Source: Heliopora coerulea (taxonomy: Eukaryota > Cnidaria > Anthozoa > Scleralcyonacea > Helioporidae). Taken from it: 64,000 nucleotides of DNA. Under the pieces are notes generated by a model that saw only the letters and a program-made list of their open reading frames with translations, was not told where the DNA came from and searched no databases. The stretch's first letter is position 1, and every line of letters starts with the position of its first letter. Positions 36,954 through 48,160 of this stretch are shown here, piece by piece. The stretch lies in the NCBI GenBank assembly GCA_030142905.1, contig JASJOG010000054.1, positions 496,001 through 560,000 of the forward strand, written 5' to 3'. A program made the translations under genes and the position numbers.

Positions 36954-37630
36954 AATTGGAAAACCTGAATTGACAAAAAAACCCAAACAATCTCATCCCC
37001 TTTAGTCTCCGCATTACACAACCATGACATAATCGCAGAGGACACTGACTGGTTGTCTCAAATGCTACTATTTTTTCATTGGTCAGCGCTGTATACCCCA
37101 CGCACAAGCTCATCAATAATATATATCTTCATAGTTCTTTCCACCTAGATACCAAGCTACAAACAACGTATGAATCTAAACGAAACTGCAACTGGAATCT
37201 GTCTTAACTTTCGTACGATTTAAGGAAAAGTAGCGAAAATTCAACGAATGACTTCCAGAGATCAGTTTTCAGTCACTCCCTTGGCTACATCCAGCAGGTA
37301 AGTTGTGATATACTGGACATGTATACGAACTAGAAATGAAAACCGAAAGACTTGTATTCTATTAGCGTCAAATTATTTGGATAAAATAGTTCTAGCCACA
37401 AAGTCACTTTGGTTTGATCCCGTCTAGGTTAGGTTAGCAAGAAGACTCTGACATTTAATACACAGTCACTGTCAGGTGGCTGAACTTGTTCTGACTCAGC
37501 CCTATCAGAAGGGTAAAATTAGTCAATTCCTCTTCAACGTTGTCCTCGGCGACCATGTGCATTTCTGGAGCGCGGCAATGCGAGTCAGTGAAAACTGATG
37601 CTGCCCCACAAATTTCAAAATAAAATAAAG
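36954..37630. other. Unique intergenic DNA, no gene seen
   Basis: Nothing recognisable between the foldback and the inverted segment. Confidence 0.5.
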
Positions 37631-38322
37631 TACATCAGGACAACAGTTTTTTATTAAAAATTAGAGCATGATTACCGCAAAAACTACCCTTTCGAGATAC
37701 GAAAATCAAAGGCAGAGAGAGACAGATGTACTGCTAAATATTCCAATCGCTTAAATTCGACCAATAACACAAATTCAACAGACAAGAGTCTTCACTCACA
37801 AAAGCAAGAAAATGCCATAAACTTGCTGTATGAACATAAACAACAATTCGATAAAACGTATTTTTAACTGATATATGATAAATGTATACGAAGGTTTTCA
37901 GCTACTTCTTAAGCTACACAACACGTCGCCTTCTGTACAAGAAAACTGCTTCGCACAGAAAACAGATAATTAGATACATAGCCTTGAGGGAGTGGCTGTA
38001 CTAAACGCACTCGAGAAGGGACTTTGGTTTCATTTCCTCACTACAGATGAAACACAAACGGAGGAGAAAAACCATTTGTCGAGTAAATTCTACTAGTTCA
38101 ACCTCAGTGAGTCATTCTACAAATAGTTTCAACAGCAGAGCAAGTGATACAATGCTGTGACGCCTTCTACATTCTTATCCACAATCCAAATGGATTCATG
38201 TCTGTCTTATCTTTCGTCGTGTTAGCTTTGACGTCGCAGCCTACATGACTAAACATGATTTCTAAATGTATTTAACAGTAGGTATACGATAATCTAACAG
38301 TAGTGTGGAAATATAGCAATGT
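37631..38322 (-). repeat. Inverted copy of upstream segment 15090-15775
   Basis: The reverse complement of 15090-15775, with both ends sharp. The piece that follows 15775 in copy 1 is found at 40768 in direct orientation, so an inversion separated them. Confidence 0.85.
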
Positions 38323-40007
38323 ATATCGACCAGACGAACAAGGTTCACCTCGTTCGCCTTGACCTATGTATAGAAAGGTCACAGCTCCTTCCAAGAATCA
38401 CGAGATTTTACCACGAAATCGAAATAACACTAGACGGAGTAAAGATTGAAATTGTGGTACTCTGAATTAAGGTCGTTCTGAGAAAATAACTGCCGAACTC
38501 CAACCTTCATAGAACAAGCGCCTTTTAAGATATTTCGAACTAATAACTGACGTATTACTAAACAATAAATACTAGTTTTACAAATGCAATGTTTAGTCTT
38601 CGGACCTTGTCTTCATGGCTTTCGTGTTTCATTCAGTGGTTTCATTAAACACAGCTTTTCCACGCTCACGTCAATTCCCGGCCTTGTGATGCAGTGGTAG
38701 CTGTGTTTGTGTTGACCGTTGTCATATAATTCGTCTGGTTACGATTTTCTTAAACGATAACATAACCCCAGCAAGTTGAACAAATTTGATGCTTTAAACT
38801 ACAGATATCTGCCCTTTAGAGTAATCCTAGATAAGTTAACCTCATAAAAGTTAGCTTAGAAATATCTCCACCGTGGTCGTAAGAAGTTGGAATGACATGT
38901 TTTGAAAGAGGTGTACAGCAAAACGTAGCAAGAATGTGAGATGTTTCCATGGCCGATACTTCGAACTTTCATCAGTTCAAGAAAATTATTCTAACCCTGT
39001 CCCTTTCTTATTGGACTTTTTCCTTAGCTCAATAAAATCGTAAAGTATTAGTAAGAATTCGAAAGTGTCATTGTGCCTGTGAAAGGGTTAACCGCGATCG
39101 GGTTTCCATAGTTTTCCCCTCGCCAACGTCTTCCTAAGCTGAAAACCAGTATCAGCGGTTTTATTTTCGCTCTGACTGATCCTTCAGCTTCCGTGGCATG
39201 ATTCATGCAAGATCATTATTAGTGTTATTTGTGTCTAGTACATGATTAAGCACATTTTCTCATCATAATCACTTGGCACAAACCTAGAGTGTTGTTCAGA
39301 GCATTTATACAAGCCAGAATAAGCCGCGAACACTAACATAAAAGATTGCAAAATTGTTCGCAAACGAATTAGCTAATTTATGTCATTGGCTAATTTATGT
39401 CGTAAAATTATTGCTATATAAATGCAACCTTCGCAGCTTAGTTTCTGTCGTACAAAAGACCCTGTTCCCACATTTTTTGCCCATCAATATACAGATTTCT
39501 GTGACTTGAAATGAAAAGCTATGGTTCTCTCCCCTCAGGGTTTATGTTAACACAGTTGCGTATATCAAAGGTAGGGAGCTTGGGTAACTTAGGGGTTCTT
39601 GATGAAGAGAAATTTTGCCCAAGCTAAAATTTCAGCCCGGTAGCCGGGCTGACAAGTCCGCCTGGGCTTTCGAAGAGATTCATTTGACGAAAATTCTGGC
39701 CCGGGCTGGAATCTCATACCGATTTGAGAAAGCTGGGTTGGAATTTTTAGTCCGGCTGACCAGACTGAAATCACATGTGATCGCACGAAAAGCTTTCAGC
39801 CTGGGTAACGGGGTTGAGAGAAGATGCAAATTATCAGAACAGACTACCACAAAATGTACGCATACATAATCCTGTACTTTTTCCAGCCATGGTGGGTAGT
39901 TATGCTGAAATTCTCTTATGTAATCAGTCCCTAAGACGGCGACGGAAAAAAACAAACAATATTCAAGCTGAACCACGAATCATTGTGATTATTAACTCTT
40001 GATGTTC
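38323..40007. other. Unique DNA inside the inferred inversion, no gene seen
   Basis: It includes a block at about 39570-39815 built of variants of GCCCGGGCTG and AGCCTGGGTAAC in both orientations, probably a decayed MITE. No recognisable product. Confidence 0.45.
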
Positions 40008-40689
40008 ATCTTCCTCAGGGGTAGCGCAAGAGGGGGCAGAGGGGCTACAGTCTCCCCGTCGGGGAACTTTAGCCCCCCCCCCCCATCGGGGAAAATTGAA
40101 CAATTCGCCGGGGAACGACATACGTGGGGGAAACTTTAAATATTCGTGTTTGTTTTCTCAAACTGGTTAAAGGAAAAACAAATTATCTGCCTTAAATGTG
40201 AATAATAAAAGCGGGGAAGAATTTTTACGAGAAAATCGGGGGGAATAATGTGAAAACGAACGAAAAAGCAAACTGACACTGATGTGGCTGAGCATGTAGG
40301 CCTAAAGCCATAATTATCGGTATCACTCCTATTGTTTTATGGCTTTGCGAGTTTAGAATACTACGGACTATTCAAACACGACTTCAGACTTCACTTTGTG
40401 CCTACGTTACTGTTATAACTGGTACGTTCTAAACTCTAAAGTTTAATTCCGTAGTAAGAAAGGACGAATGGAAACGACAGTTATCAACAAGGCCAAAGAT
40501 GAGATTAAATATCTGCTTATTGCTATTTACATAATACGTTAATATAATGTCTCACTGTAGTCGGTACAAAAACAAATTGTTCATTTACCATGCATATGCA
40601 TTCATTTCCAAAAAAAAATAACGCATTTTCCTGCACCTAAACCTTAGCCCCTGCGTCGGGGAATTCCTGGCGCCACCCCTGATCTTCCT
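40008..40689. mobile_element. hAT-like MITE with perfect 8-base target duplication
   Basis: The element is 40016-40681 (666 bases), flanked by ATCTTCCT on both sides (40008-40015, 40682-40689). Ends CAGGGGTAGCGC and GGCGCCACCCCTG are inverted repeats with a mismatch. The motif CGGGGAA recurs internally in both halves. No transposase frame. Confidence 0.9.
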
Positions 40690-40767
40690 CCCCTTAAACA
40701 TCTATAAGCAGTGCCAGTCAGTGGATTAAACGTATTCCTTAGACCAGGCCAGAAGCTTTCTACGTTC

Positions 40768-41772
40768 TGAGTATCGATGTTGTTGTGAAAACATGCAAAT
40801 GTTAGTTTAACGTCGTGTGTAGAACAAGGACGGCCAAAGGAATTCTGATGAAAGGCATAATAAGTCAGTTGTTTTGTTTTCGGCGAAAACGTCTAGTGCA
40901 AGGAGAAGTAGTCGTTGATGAAGCCTTACTATTTGGCCAAACTCCTACAAAGCTTAAACTGCGTCTAACTAAGTAACTCGAATTGCAGCATTTGAACAGT
41001 GAACCGGAAAGTGTTAAGCAGTGGCATGCCTTCCAAGACGACTGAGGCAAATTGATGTTAGAGAATTCCCTGACGTTTCTTGTGCGACTTATAATTAGGT
41101 CTTGCCTCCCACACGATAAAAAGGGTTCTGTTTACAGACGTTCTTCATACAACAGGAAGTCCGTTGCAAATAACCCAGTCAGTTCGCGACGGCTTGGATC
41201 GCAACCCATCACAACCAAGACTGGTTAAATATTGTTGCGTACAAGGTATTTCCATTTACGTTATTTGTCAACGGTTTGCGACCGAAACATAAGAACAGAA
41301 CTAATCCATCTTTTACCGTATTCCGTACACCGTTTGGGTTGGTTTAAATGAATAAAACTGGCGGGAGTCATGTGACAGGATAAAATCAAATGAAAGGGGA
41401 GGCTTTTTTACAAGCACCGCCTCCCAAGTCGTGTCAGGACGTTTCCTGCTGTGAGATTGACAAATATGAGATAAAAATCCAAGATAGCATGCCGTTGAGT
41501 GGCATTTGCTTTGCACTCAAAGAATAGAAACTCACTAGTAATCTAATGCTAATTTTGCAATCTCATTGGCTACGCTACTCGATATCTAATTGTTGACAGA
41601 TATCGAGTAGCGGCGAGTAATGCAATAAGACCGAGTTTTTTCACCCAAAAAAATGATTATACCTAGTTTTTCGAGGTAGATTTGAAAAGCGATCAGAAAC
41701 CAATTAGTTTCTGTAAAACAATTAGATATTAAGTATCCAAATTAGATTATTATGTACCTCTCAGTATCCATG
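40768..41772 (+). repeat. Upstream segment of the unit, copy before gene D
   Basis: Matches 15776-16771 in direct orientation and includes the hairpin at 41574-41611. It breaks at about 41773, where a block of about 715 bases separates it from the segment that resumes at about 42489. Confidence 0.85.
41574..41611. repeat. Hairpin GCTACTCGATATCT / AGATATCGAGTAGC
   Basis: Perfect arms here; one arm base differs at 16584 in the gene B copy. Confidence 0.65.
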
Positions 41773-42488
41773 AGATAGTTGATTCAGGCTTCGCGCTTGC
41801 CTATCACTTCATGGCATATTTCTTATGCCGCGTCGGCGCGATTAAAGCTTGCTAGAAATTCATGTAGTTCTCAGAAGGATTTGTCCACTCAAAAGGTTAT
41901 GTTTTTATGTGTAATACTATACTAGGGTTGACGAAACAGATAAAATGCATTAGTTTAAGTACCAAAATTGACGTCCAAAATGCCCATGTGTTTACTGGCT
42001 TCGCATTACAGCGAAAAACTATTGAACGAACTAAGTATTCTACTCTGTATGGCATCCATGAAGCGCATTTTCTCGTCAGCTTTCCATAGTTTTGTCGGTG
42101 TCAACGGATTAATACAAGGAGCAACAATGTGACATTGAAGATATGAGTCATAAACCCGACAAATTAACGGATCTTTCAAAAATTCCACCAACGTGCAAGG
42201 AGGTTCTGCTTCAACAATATGTAATATAGGGAGTTACATAAGGGTCATATATTATACACGACGGAGAACAAGACGGGACAAACATAAGCCGTGGATCAAA
42301 TAACTCACGAACGGTGCATTTAGAAAAGTAATTTCGAGTTTCCCGTACTGAAATTTGCCTTCGTTTAAACTTATTTTAAAGGGCACAATTACAAATAAGG
42401 TTACATTTATATAAGTGTTCGCAGTTTATTGTAGAGGCGGCTTACACTAGCTCCCCTTATTTTTCTCTCGTATTAACGGCCCTAATTT
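41773..42488. other. Block absent upstream of gene B; holds a gene relic
   Basis: Sequence identity with the gene B upstream region stops at CAGTATCCA and resumes at AATTTAACATTGAGTG, so this block was inserted here or lost upstream of gene B. Apart from the relic at 42143-42229 I see no gene. Confidence 0.6.
42143..42229 (+). pseudogene. N-terminal relic of the coiled-coil family
   Basis: ATG starts a 28-codon frame, MSHKPDKLTDLSKIPP..., that matches MSHKSNKSTDLSEMPP of genes B and D and then hits TAG. Nothing of the coiled coil follows. It marks an older, lost gene copy just upstream of gene D. Confidence 0.75.
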
Positions 42489-42509
42489 AACATTGAGTGT
42501 GATCGTTTT

Positions 42510-42525
42510 TGTTTGTTTTTTTTAG
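42510..42525 (+). promoter_or_regulatory. 3' splice site before gene D start
   Basis: A T-rich run ending TTTTAG, 22 bases before the ATG at 42548. It makes an in-frame start further upstream at 42509 unlikely because that ATG would lie in the intron. Confidence 0.65.
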
Positions 42526-42547
42526 TAAATTAGACAACGATCAAAAC

Positions 42548-43555
42548 ATGAGTCATAAATCTAACAAATCAACGGATCTCTCAGAAATGCCGCCAGAGAG
42601 CGAGAGAATTGAGCTCCAACGAAGAGTAGTTGCACAACTCGCAGGACCATTTCCCATGCCATCATTCAATATTGGATCAGAAATTGGAGAGCTAAGGGAA
42701 AAGCTGAGAGCGACGAGCGAAAAAAATACCGAACTGCGAGGAAAGTTAAAAGATGTCAAAAAGCAGATGAACGAAAAAATTGGCGCGTTAGAGAGCCAGG
42801 ACAAACATCAAAAAGAAACAATCCGCACGTTAGAAGCTGCTCAGGAAAAGTTACAGAGAGATCTGGAAACAGTGAAGAGAGCAAAAGACAAGCTGAGAAT
42901 CGAAGTAGAACAGAAAATTTCAAAGTTCAGTAAGGAGAACGAAATACTCACCGAGAATTTAGAACAGCTTACGAAAGAATTATTGACCGTGGAAAATGAA
43001 AATAAAGATTTGAAGCGAAACCTGGAAGACCTAACGAACGACAATAAGTTCTTAAAGGATAAAGTTTCCTCAATACAGAAGGAAAACGTACAGCTGAAAC
43101 ACGACATGGAAGAGTTGAGAAAAGATTACGACGATATCCGAGAACAATTTGAACGCAAGAAGACCAGATTAGCTCTTGGTCAGGTCGCCTGGCTGTTGGA
43201 AGCTGAGATCTGGAAAAACGTCCTCCCAGACCAAAAAATGGGATACAATGGAATCTTGAATTCCATGGAAAGATGGCTGGAGAGCAATGCTGAGAGTGAT
43301 GAAGGAAAGGCTGCGCAAAAGAGGTGGGATATATTAAGAAGCAAATTAAACTGGGACGAGAAGGATCATAAACTGGCATTAAAGATACTGAAGAAACTCA
43401 GGGTCGATGACGCTCACCCAAAAGATGTCGACTTAGGGGAAGCAAGGAAACAGTTGACAGAAGGCGACTATATCGCAGAGTGGGAGAAAAAAATTTGTCA
43501 AGAGATCATTGACATGATTGCAAAAGCGAAGTCTATCAATCAAGGAGGAGAATAA
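42548..43555 (+). CDS. Coiled-coil protein of a local tandem family (gene D, 335 residues)
   Basis: Closest to gene B, sharing the N terminus (MSHKSNKSTDLSEMPP), the coiled coil and the C-terminal module, but without the extra heptad. In the C-terminal module it carries charge-changing substitutions (SMERWLESNAESDEGK instead of SMERWLKRNSKSVEGK; AEWEKKI instead of AECDKKI). The start is at 42548, not 42509, because a 3' splice site lies between them and genes B and C begin at the same place. One coding exon. The 3' flank to about 45340 is the duplicated spacer. No enzyme motif, signal peptide or membrane span is visible; the function is unknown. Confidence 0.85.
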   Translation: MSHKSNKSTDLSEMPPESERIELQRRVVAQLAGPFPMPSFNIGSEIGELREKLRATSEKNTELRGKLKDVKKQMNEKIGALESQDKHQKETIRTLEAAQEKLQRDLETVKRAKDKLRIEVEQKISKFSKENEILTENLEQLTKELLTVENENKDLKRNLEDLTNDNKFLKDKVSSIQKENVQLKHDMEELRKDYDDIREQFERKKTRLALGQVAWLLEAEIWKNVLPDQKMGYNGILNSMERWLESNAESDEGKAAQKRWDILRSKLNWDEKDHKLALKILKKLRVDDAHPKDVDLGEARKQLTEGDYIAEWEKKICQEIIDMIAKAKSINQGGE

Positions 43556-43802
43556 AATTGACGAAACTAATGTGATCACTACACCTTTTATCAAAACATA
43601 ATCAGTGACGGATTGGAAGGACTTAAAAGCCCGATTTTAATTGGGATTATTTTACATGCAATTGAAAACTTATGCAACAATATGTTAACACAAAATAACG
43701 TTTAACATCACACGTGTGCACTAGCCACGACTACCACAGTAAAACAATCAGTTAAGGGAAGTAAAACTTTGCATGGTTTCTTATTCAGAAACTGAACACA
43801 AC

Positions 43803-43976
43803 ACGAACTGGCGATCATCCGACAGCTACGTGGAGCCAGTGGCGGATTAAAACATTCGTTGGCCCCAGGCACAAGGCAATTTCGTGGGCCCTATAGATCC
43901 TAGCTAGATCCGCTCTCTTTTTAGGGCTTCAGCTTCAAATGTAATCGATAAGAATTTTATAGCTATATTGAATGTG
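43803..43976. mobile_element. Probable MITE fragment specific to copy 3
   Basis: Absent at the matching place in copies 1 (about 553) and 2 (about 18111). It contains CCAGTGGCGGATTAA and GGCCCCAGGCAC, resembling the remnant element at about 2150-2200 in reverse. Confidence 0.5.
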
Positions 43977-44052
43977 AACAGCAATTATATGAATGAATCG
44001 GTGAAGTTATACAAGAAGTCAAGAACAGTCTTAACAAGCAAAATAGTACTAC

Positions 44053-44302
44053 CAGTGGCGGATTTAGGCTGGGGCGCATCGGACACGCGTCTCCCACTTA
44101 TTTTAATAAGTTGTCGTATGATTTTTTTTTTGCTCAGGTACAAAACACAAGCATTAAACATATCGACTACCAAGAAATTTAGTTCAAACAACACCGGAAA
44201 CGACAGTAGCATAAAAATTCTTCCATGGCACATAGTGGAAATAAATTCGTAAAAAAATTTTATGCCCCCCTTTCTCAAAATTCTGGATACGCCCGACTAC
44301 TG
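44053..44302. mobile_element. MITE with CAGTGGCGGAT-type ends (copy 3)
   Basis: Third orthologue of the element at 623-865. Confidence 0.55.
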
Positions 44303-44867
44303 TACCAGTCTGCCCCTTGTAACACGTACATTAGTAAATATTAGTAATATTACCCATAGGGAGGTCGGATTACAGCATAATGATGTTTATTCTACAGTTT
44401 TATTATGTGTAATTTCTTTATGGCAAAAGAACTAGATAGGAGTGAGGGTGGCAACAAACACGACTGACCTATGTTTGAGCTCTGCTAATCCTTGATACGT
44501 TTCAATACGAAGCAAGATCAGCAAAGGAAAATGATCATGCGGAAAATATAAAGTTCATGCAGGATGCATTTTAAGTTCATAACGCATTTTACGTCTTTAT
44601 GGATCGATTTGACGGTAAGCCAAATAGCCAATTCCTATCATCAAGTGGCAAAAAAAGGAAAGCCTATATCGGCAATATGGCCGCCAGATGAATCGATCAG
44701 TATCAGTCACGGTACACCTAAGTAGCTTTTTCACTCTCATTCTTTTTAACATGTTGGTGCACTTTTTTGCTCGGTTCTCTGTTTAAAAACATTTACATAA
44801 ATAAATATATATTAGCATTATGAATAATAGAATACTTAACTCTTTCGAAAAGGGAAGCTCTCCCTTT

Positions 44868-44905
44868 GACGAGTAAAATCGTCTGGCGTTAGCCAGAGTA
44901 AAATA
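44868..44905 (+). repeat. Recurrent double-hairpin motif
   Basis: Same sequence as 1731-1768 in its core, with both hairpins perfect. Confidence 0.7.
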
Positions 44906-45485
44906 ATAGAATAAGAGGGTTAATAATAATTAACAGAAAGAAAAGAATTAAGAATTCAGTCATTTAGACGTATTATTTAGACCGTCGATCAAAAGCACGT
45001 CGTCCTGTTTTTGTCAAAGTTTAAAAAAATTGTAATAGGTAATGTTTAGTTATTAGGAAAATCAGTCTTTCTTTTGTATTTCTCTCGGAAATACATGAAT
45101 CTTTTCATTCCTTGAACTCTGTTTGAATACTCTGATAGTCTTTACTTTTAGTAGTTTACCCCTGTCAAAACGCATGTAAGACTTGCAAGCTACTGTATCA
45201 AGTACGAATCCCTCAAGTATAAATGTGTCTGCACTTAGTTGTCTCATTCTAAAATAAAAAATAACACTAATATCCACGTAGACAAACGTCTTCCCGGGCC
45301 CTGGGAACGTGCCTATAGTACCTAATGGTTAATCTGCCCCAGCATGGAGCCTTATCGCGCATCTTTAACAAGTCAAAACGTACGTGTATGTATCACATAA
45401 ATGTGGTATAAAAACTCTGGAGTTTAACTAAATAAACGGGTTCCTAAATATTAATCTCAAATAAACAGGTTTACTATTACAGTAA

Positions 45486-46016
45486 GTGATCCAAGGAAAG
45501 CTCGACCACAAGGAGATCGTGAAAAAAGAAAATAAAGAGGAAATCAAACATCTGAAGCAGCACAATGAATATTTGGAGCAAGAGCTGGGCAAGATTAAAG
45601 AAAAACTTGATGGTAAGGAGGCCAGATTGACTCTTAGTCAGATTGCATGGTCGCCGGAAAGTGAGATATGGAAAAACGTCTTACCAGGAGAAGAAATGGT
45701 GAAAACGTGCATCCTGTATATCATGAAACAGTTTCTGAATGAGGGGGATGATGATGAAACCGAGGCTGCTCGGAGAAGGTGGTATACACTACAAACGAAA
45801 CTGGGCTGGAAAGAGAATCGTCATAAACTAGCGTTATAGGTCCTGATGGATCTCAGGATCGATAATGCTCATCCAAAAAAGGTCGATCTTGAGGAAGCAT
45901 AGAAACTATTTATGGGACGCAAGCATGTGACAGGGCGCCATGTGAAGATGTGCCAAGAGATCATTGAAATGGTTACGAAAGTGACGTGTCTCAATCAAGG
46001 AAACGAAAATAACTGA
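45486..46016 (+). pseudogene. Decayed member of the coiled-coil family (copy E)
   Basis: A frame following a TTACAG at 45477-45482 encodes a short Lys/Glu-rich coiled coil, then EARLTLSQIAW, EIWKNVLPGEEM, GWKENRHKLAL, VLMDLRIDNAHPKKVDLEEA and MCQEIIEMVTKV, a diverged copy of the family module. Two in-frame TAG codons (45837-45839 and 45900-45902) replace AAG and AGG of the intact genes. There is no frameshift before the final TGA. The N-terminal half is missing. It is the most diverged copy and probably an old pseudogene. Confidence 0.8.
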
Positions 46017-46168
46017 CGGTAGCCACCATTAAGGACTACCAAAGTTATTATCATTTAATGTCACAAAATAGAACTGAAGTTAAATGTTTTGTACTATTCA
46101 AGTGTGAACCTGGTGAAATTTCACAGTTTGATATCATCATAAATACAGAACTCGTGGCCAAGCTCCAG

Positions 46169-46360
46169 GCAACGGCCTTCGTGTTTCATTTGGCAGAGCA
46201 CTGCACTAGATTTGGAGAGTCGCGGGTTCGATTCCCAGCTGGAGAACCAAGTTATATTTTTCGCAACTGGTCCCGACTGGACCAATCTTCTGGTTGGAAG
46301 ATTTCCTTCATCGTGTGTTCTCCATTTCATGTGACTGAGTGTAAATACCAAATATTCGTT
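46169..46360 (+). mobile_element. tRNA-derived SINE family II, array unit 1
   Basis: Head GCAACGGCCTTCGTGTTTCA with B box GGTTCGATTCCCAGC, then TTTTTCGCAACTGGTCC and a tail ending near TCATGTGACTGAGTG. Confidence 0.75.
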
Positions 46361-46476
46361 GAACATTTCTGGTCGCTGGCCTTACATTGGGGCTTTGTCC
46401 TGTTGCCAGTGGCGACGATGTGTTTTTATTTTCATCTTTCGGTTGTATATAGATGTTTTTATATAGCACATTGGAA

Positions 46477-46512
46477 ATTTATTAAATTAAATTGAATTAA
46501 ATTAAATTAAAT
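46477..46512. repeat. (AATTA)n short tandem repeat
   Basis: ATTAA units at the end of array unit 1. Confidence 0.8.
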
Positions 46513-46679
46513 ACATATACCCATTACTCAGAGACTTTGACCAACAATTCATTTTAAGAAAATAAAACAAAAGATAATGTCGTCCATCCTATATAAGTTT
46601 GTTTGTTTTTTTGTTTTTGTTTTTTTTTTTCCTCCCAAATTATTTTTGACTGTTGTACTGAACAAGAAAAACACTTAAA

Positions 46680-46990
46680 ACGCATTTAACCTGAGTTGTT
46701 CGTGGCGCAAAAGTCAATTTTTAACATGATTACAGCTGTTTATAACTAATTTTGGATATATAAAGGGAATGCGATCGCTCTCCCGACCCCCCGGTACGCC
46801 CCCGTGGCAACGGCCTTGGTAGCTCGGTTGGCAGAGCGCTGCACCAGATTCCGTGAGTCGCGAGTTCGATTCCCAGCCGGTGGCCCTAGAGTTACATTTT
46901 TCGCAAGTGTTCCGGTTTGGGTCTTAAAATTTAAGATTCTGACACGCGTGAAATCTCTGAAACTTTTTGGCTGGTGTATTGCGGACGAAT
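46680..46990 (+). mobile_element. tRNA-derived SINE family II, array unit 2
   Basis: SINE head at 46807 with A box TAGCTCGGTTGGC and B box GAGTTCGATTCCC. It is preceded by a leader (ATTACAGCTGTTTATA) also found before units 3 and 4, so the repeated unit is larger than the SINE. Confidence 0.75.
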
Positions 46991-47345
46991 AGCACGTCAA
47001 CCTCTTGCAAATACGAAAAACAATTTTGTCTGTTTCACGAAACTCAATTTTTGACTAGATTACAGCTGTTTATACCTGATTTGGGATAACCCTCGGTACT
47101 TCCCTAGTCACCCCCTCGGCAACGGCCTTTGTAGCTCAGTTGGCAGAGCACTGAACTAGACTCGAAAGTTCGAAGGATCGTTTGCCAGCTAGAGACCTAC
47201 AATTGCATTTTTCGCTACTGGTTCTGGTTGGGACTTTAATTCTAAGACCATGACAGTCGAAAAATTTCCTTCCTCGTATGTATACTACATTCCACGTGAT
47301 TGAGTGTAAACGCTAAATATTCGTTCAATATACCCATTACTTAAC
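46991..47345 (+). mobile_element. tRNA-derived SINE family II, array unit 3
   Basis: Leader with ATTACAGCTGTTTATACC, head at 47119 (TAGCTCAGTTGGC). The B box is damaged (GAAGGATCGTTTGCC). Confidence 0.7.
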
Positions 47346-47479
47346 CGGCAGTACCACCATTATACATACAGAACTCGTTAACAAGCCCAGGAGCGTACAC
47401 GCAAAATTTTTCAAAGGGAGGTCGTTCTTGCCTCTCACATTATTCTTGATTGGTGCACTAAGGTGAAACAGCTGGGTAA

Positions 47480-47800
47480 CCCCCTTGTAAATACGCAATA
47501 CACTCAAAACGCTTTTACCTTAAATTGTTTGTTTCACAAAACTCAATTTCAAAACAATTACAGCCATTCTACAGCCGACCCCCCTCGATCGGTGCGCCCC
47601 AAGCCAAGCCCTCGACAACGGCCTTCGTAGCTCAGTTGGCAAAACACGGCACAAGCTTCGCATGGTCGCCGGTTCGATTCGCAGACGGAGGTACTAGAGT
47701 TGCATTTTTCGCTACTGGTCCTGGTTGTGTCTTGAAATGTAAGATTCCGACACTCGAAAATTTCCTTCATCGTATCATACACTCCATTGTACAAGATCGA
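47480..47800 (+). mobile_element. tRNA-derived SINE family II, array unit 4
   Basis: Leader AATTACAGCCATTC, head at 47614 with TAGCTCAGTTGGC and B box GGTTCGATTCGC, tail TGTCTTGAAATGTAAG. Confidence 0.75.
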
Positions 47801-48160
47801 GGGTAAATGCCTAATATGTCTTAATTATTTTCACCACCTCATCGGAAGCAAAACTATATTCACATAAATTATACAATTCTTGCAAACTTCTTTAAATATT
47901 ACATATCCCCCTCGATCTCAACTAACTTCAACAAACGCTTAAGTCAGTCACTATATAACTCTTTAGAGCGTCTCTTATACACAGTTTGAATAATCAACAT
48001 TTGAGTCGATTTGGGAGGTCGGTTGGTTGATATAATTTTTTTATAGCAAACCTCCGTGACAGGGTTTGTTTTTTTTATCATCCCTCTACTTGCAGAGTAA
48101 TAAACTCCTTACAGGTTGGTGACAAAATGAATCAATACGCCTCAACGAGGTTGTTTAATG

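Larger units (their letters stand above)
43251..45340 (+). repeat. Segmental duplication unit, partial copy 3
   Basis: Matches 1-2215 and 17559-19670. The similarity ends at about 45340, beside a remnant MITE end. Copy 3 carries an extra segment of about 174 bases at about 43803-43976. Confidence 0.85.

Noticed and set aside
36724..37045. Overlapping open frames on both strands with similar sequence
   Set aside because: Explained by the palindrome at 36793-36953.
42509..42547. Upstream in-frame ATG for gene D
   Set aside because: A strong 3' splice site lies between it and 42548, and the extra residues (MFVFFSK) are encoded by the T-rich tract.
46169..47800. CRISPR-like spaced repeats
   Set aside because: Units are about 200-600 bases, diverged and tRNA-like; they are SINE-derived tandem repeats in animal DNA.
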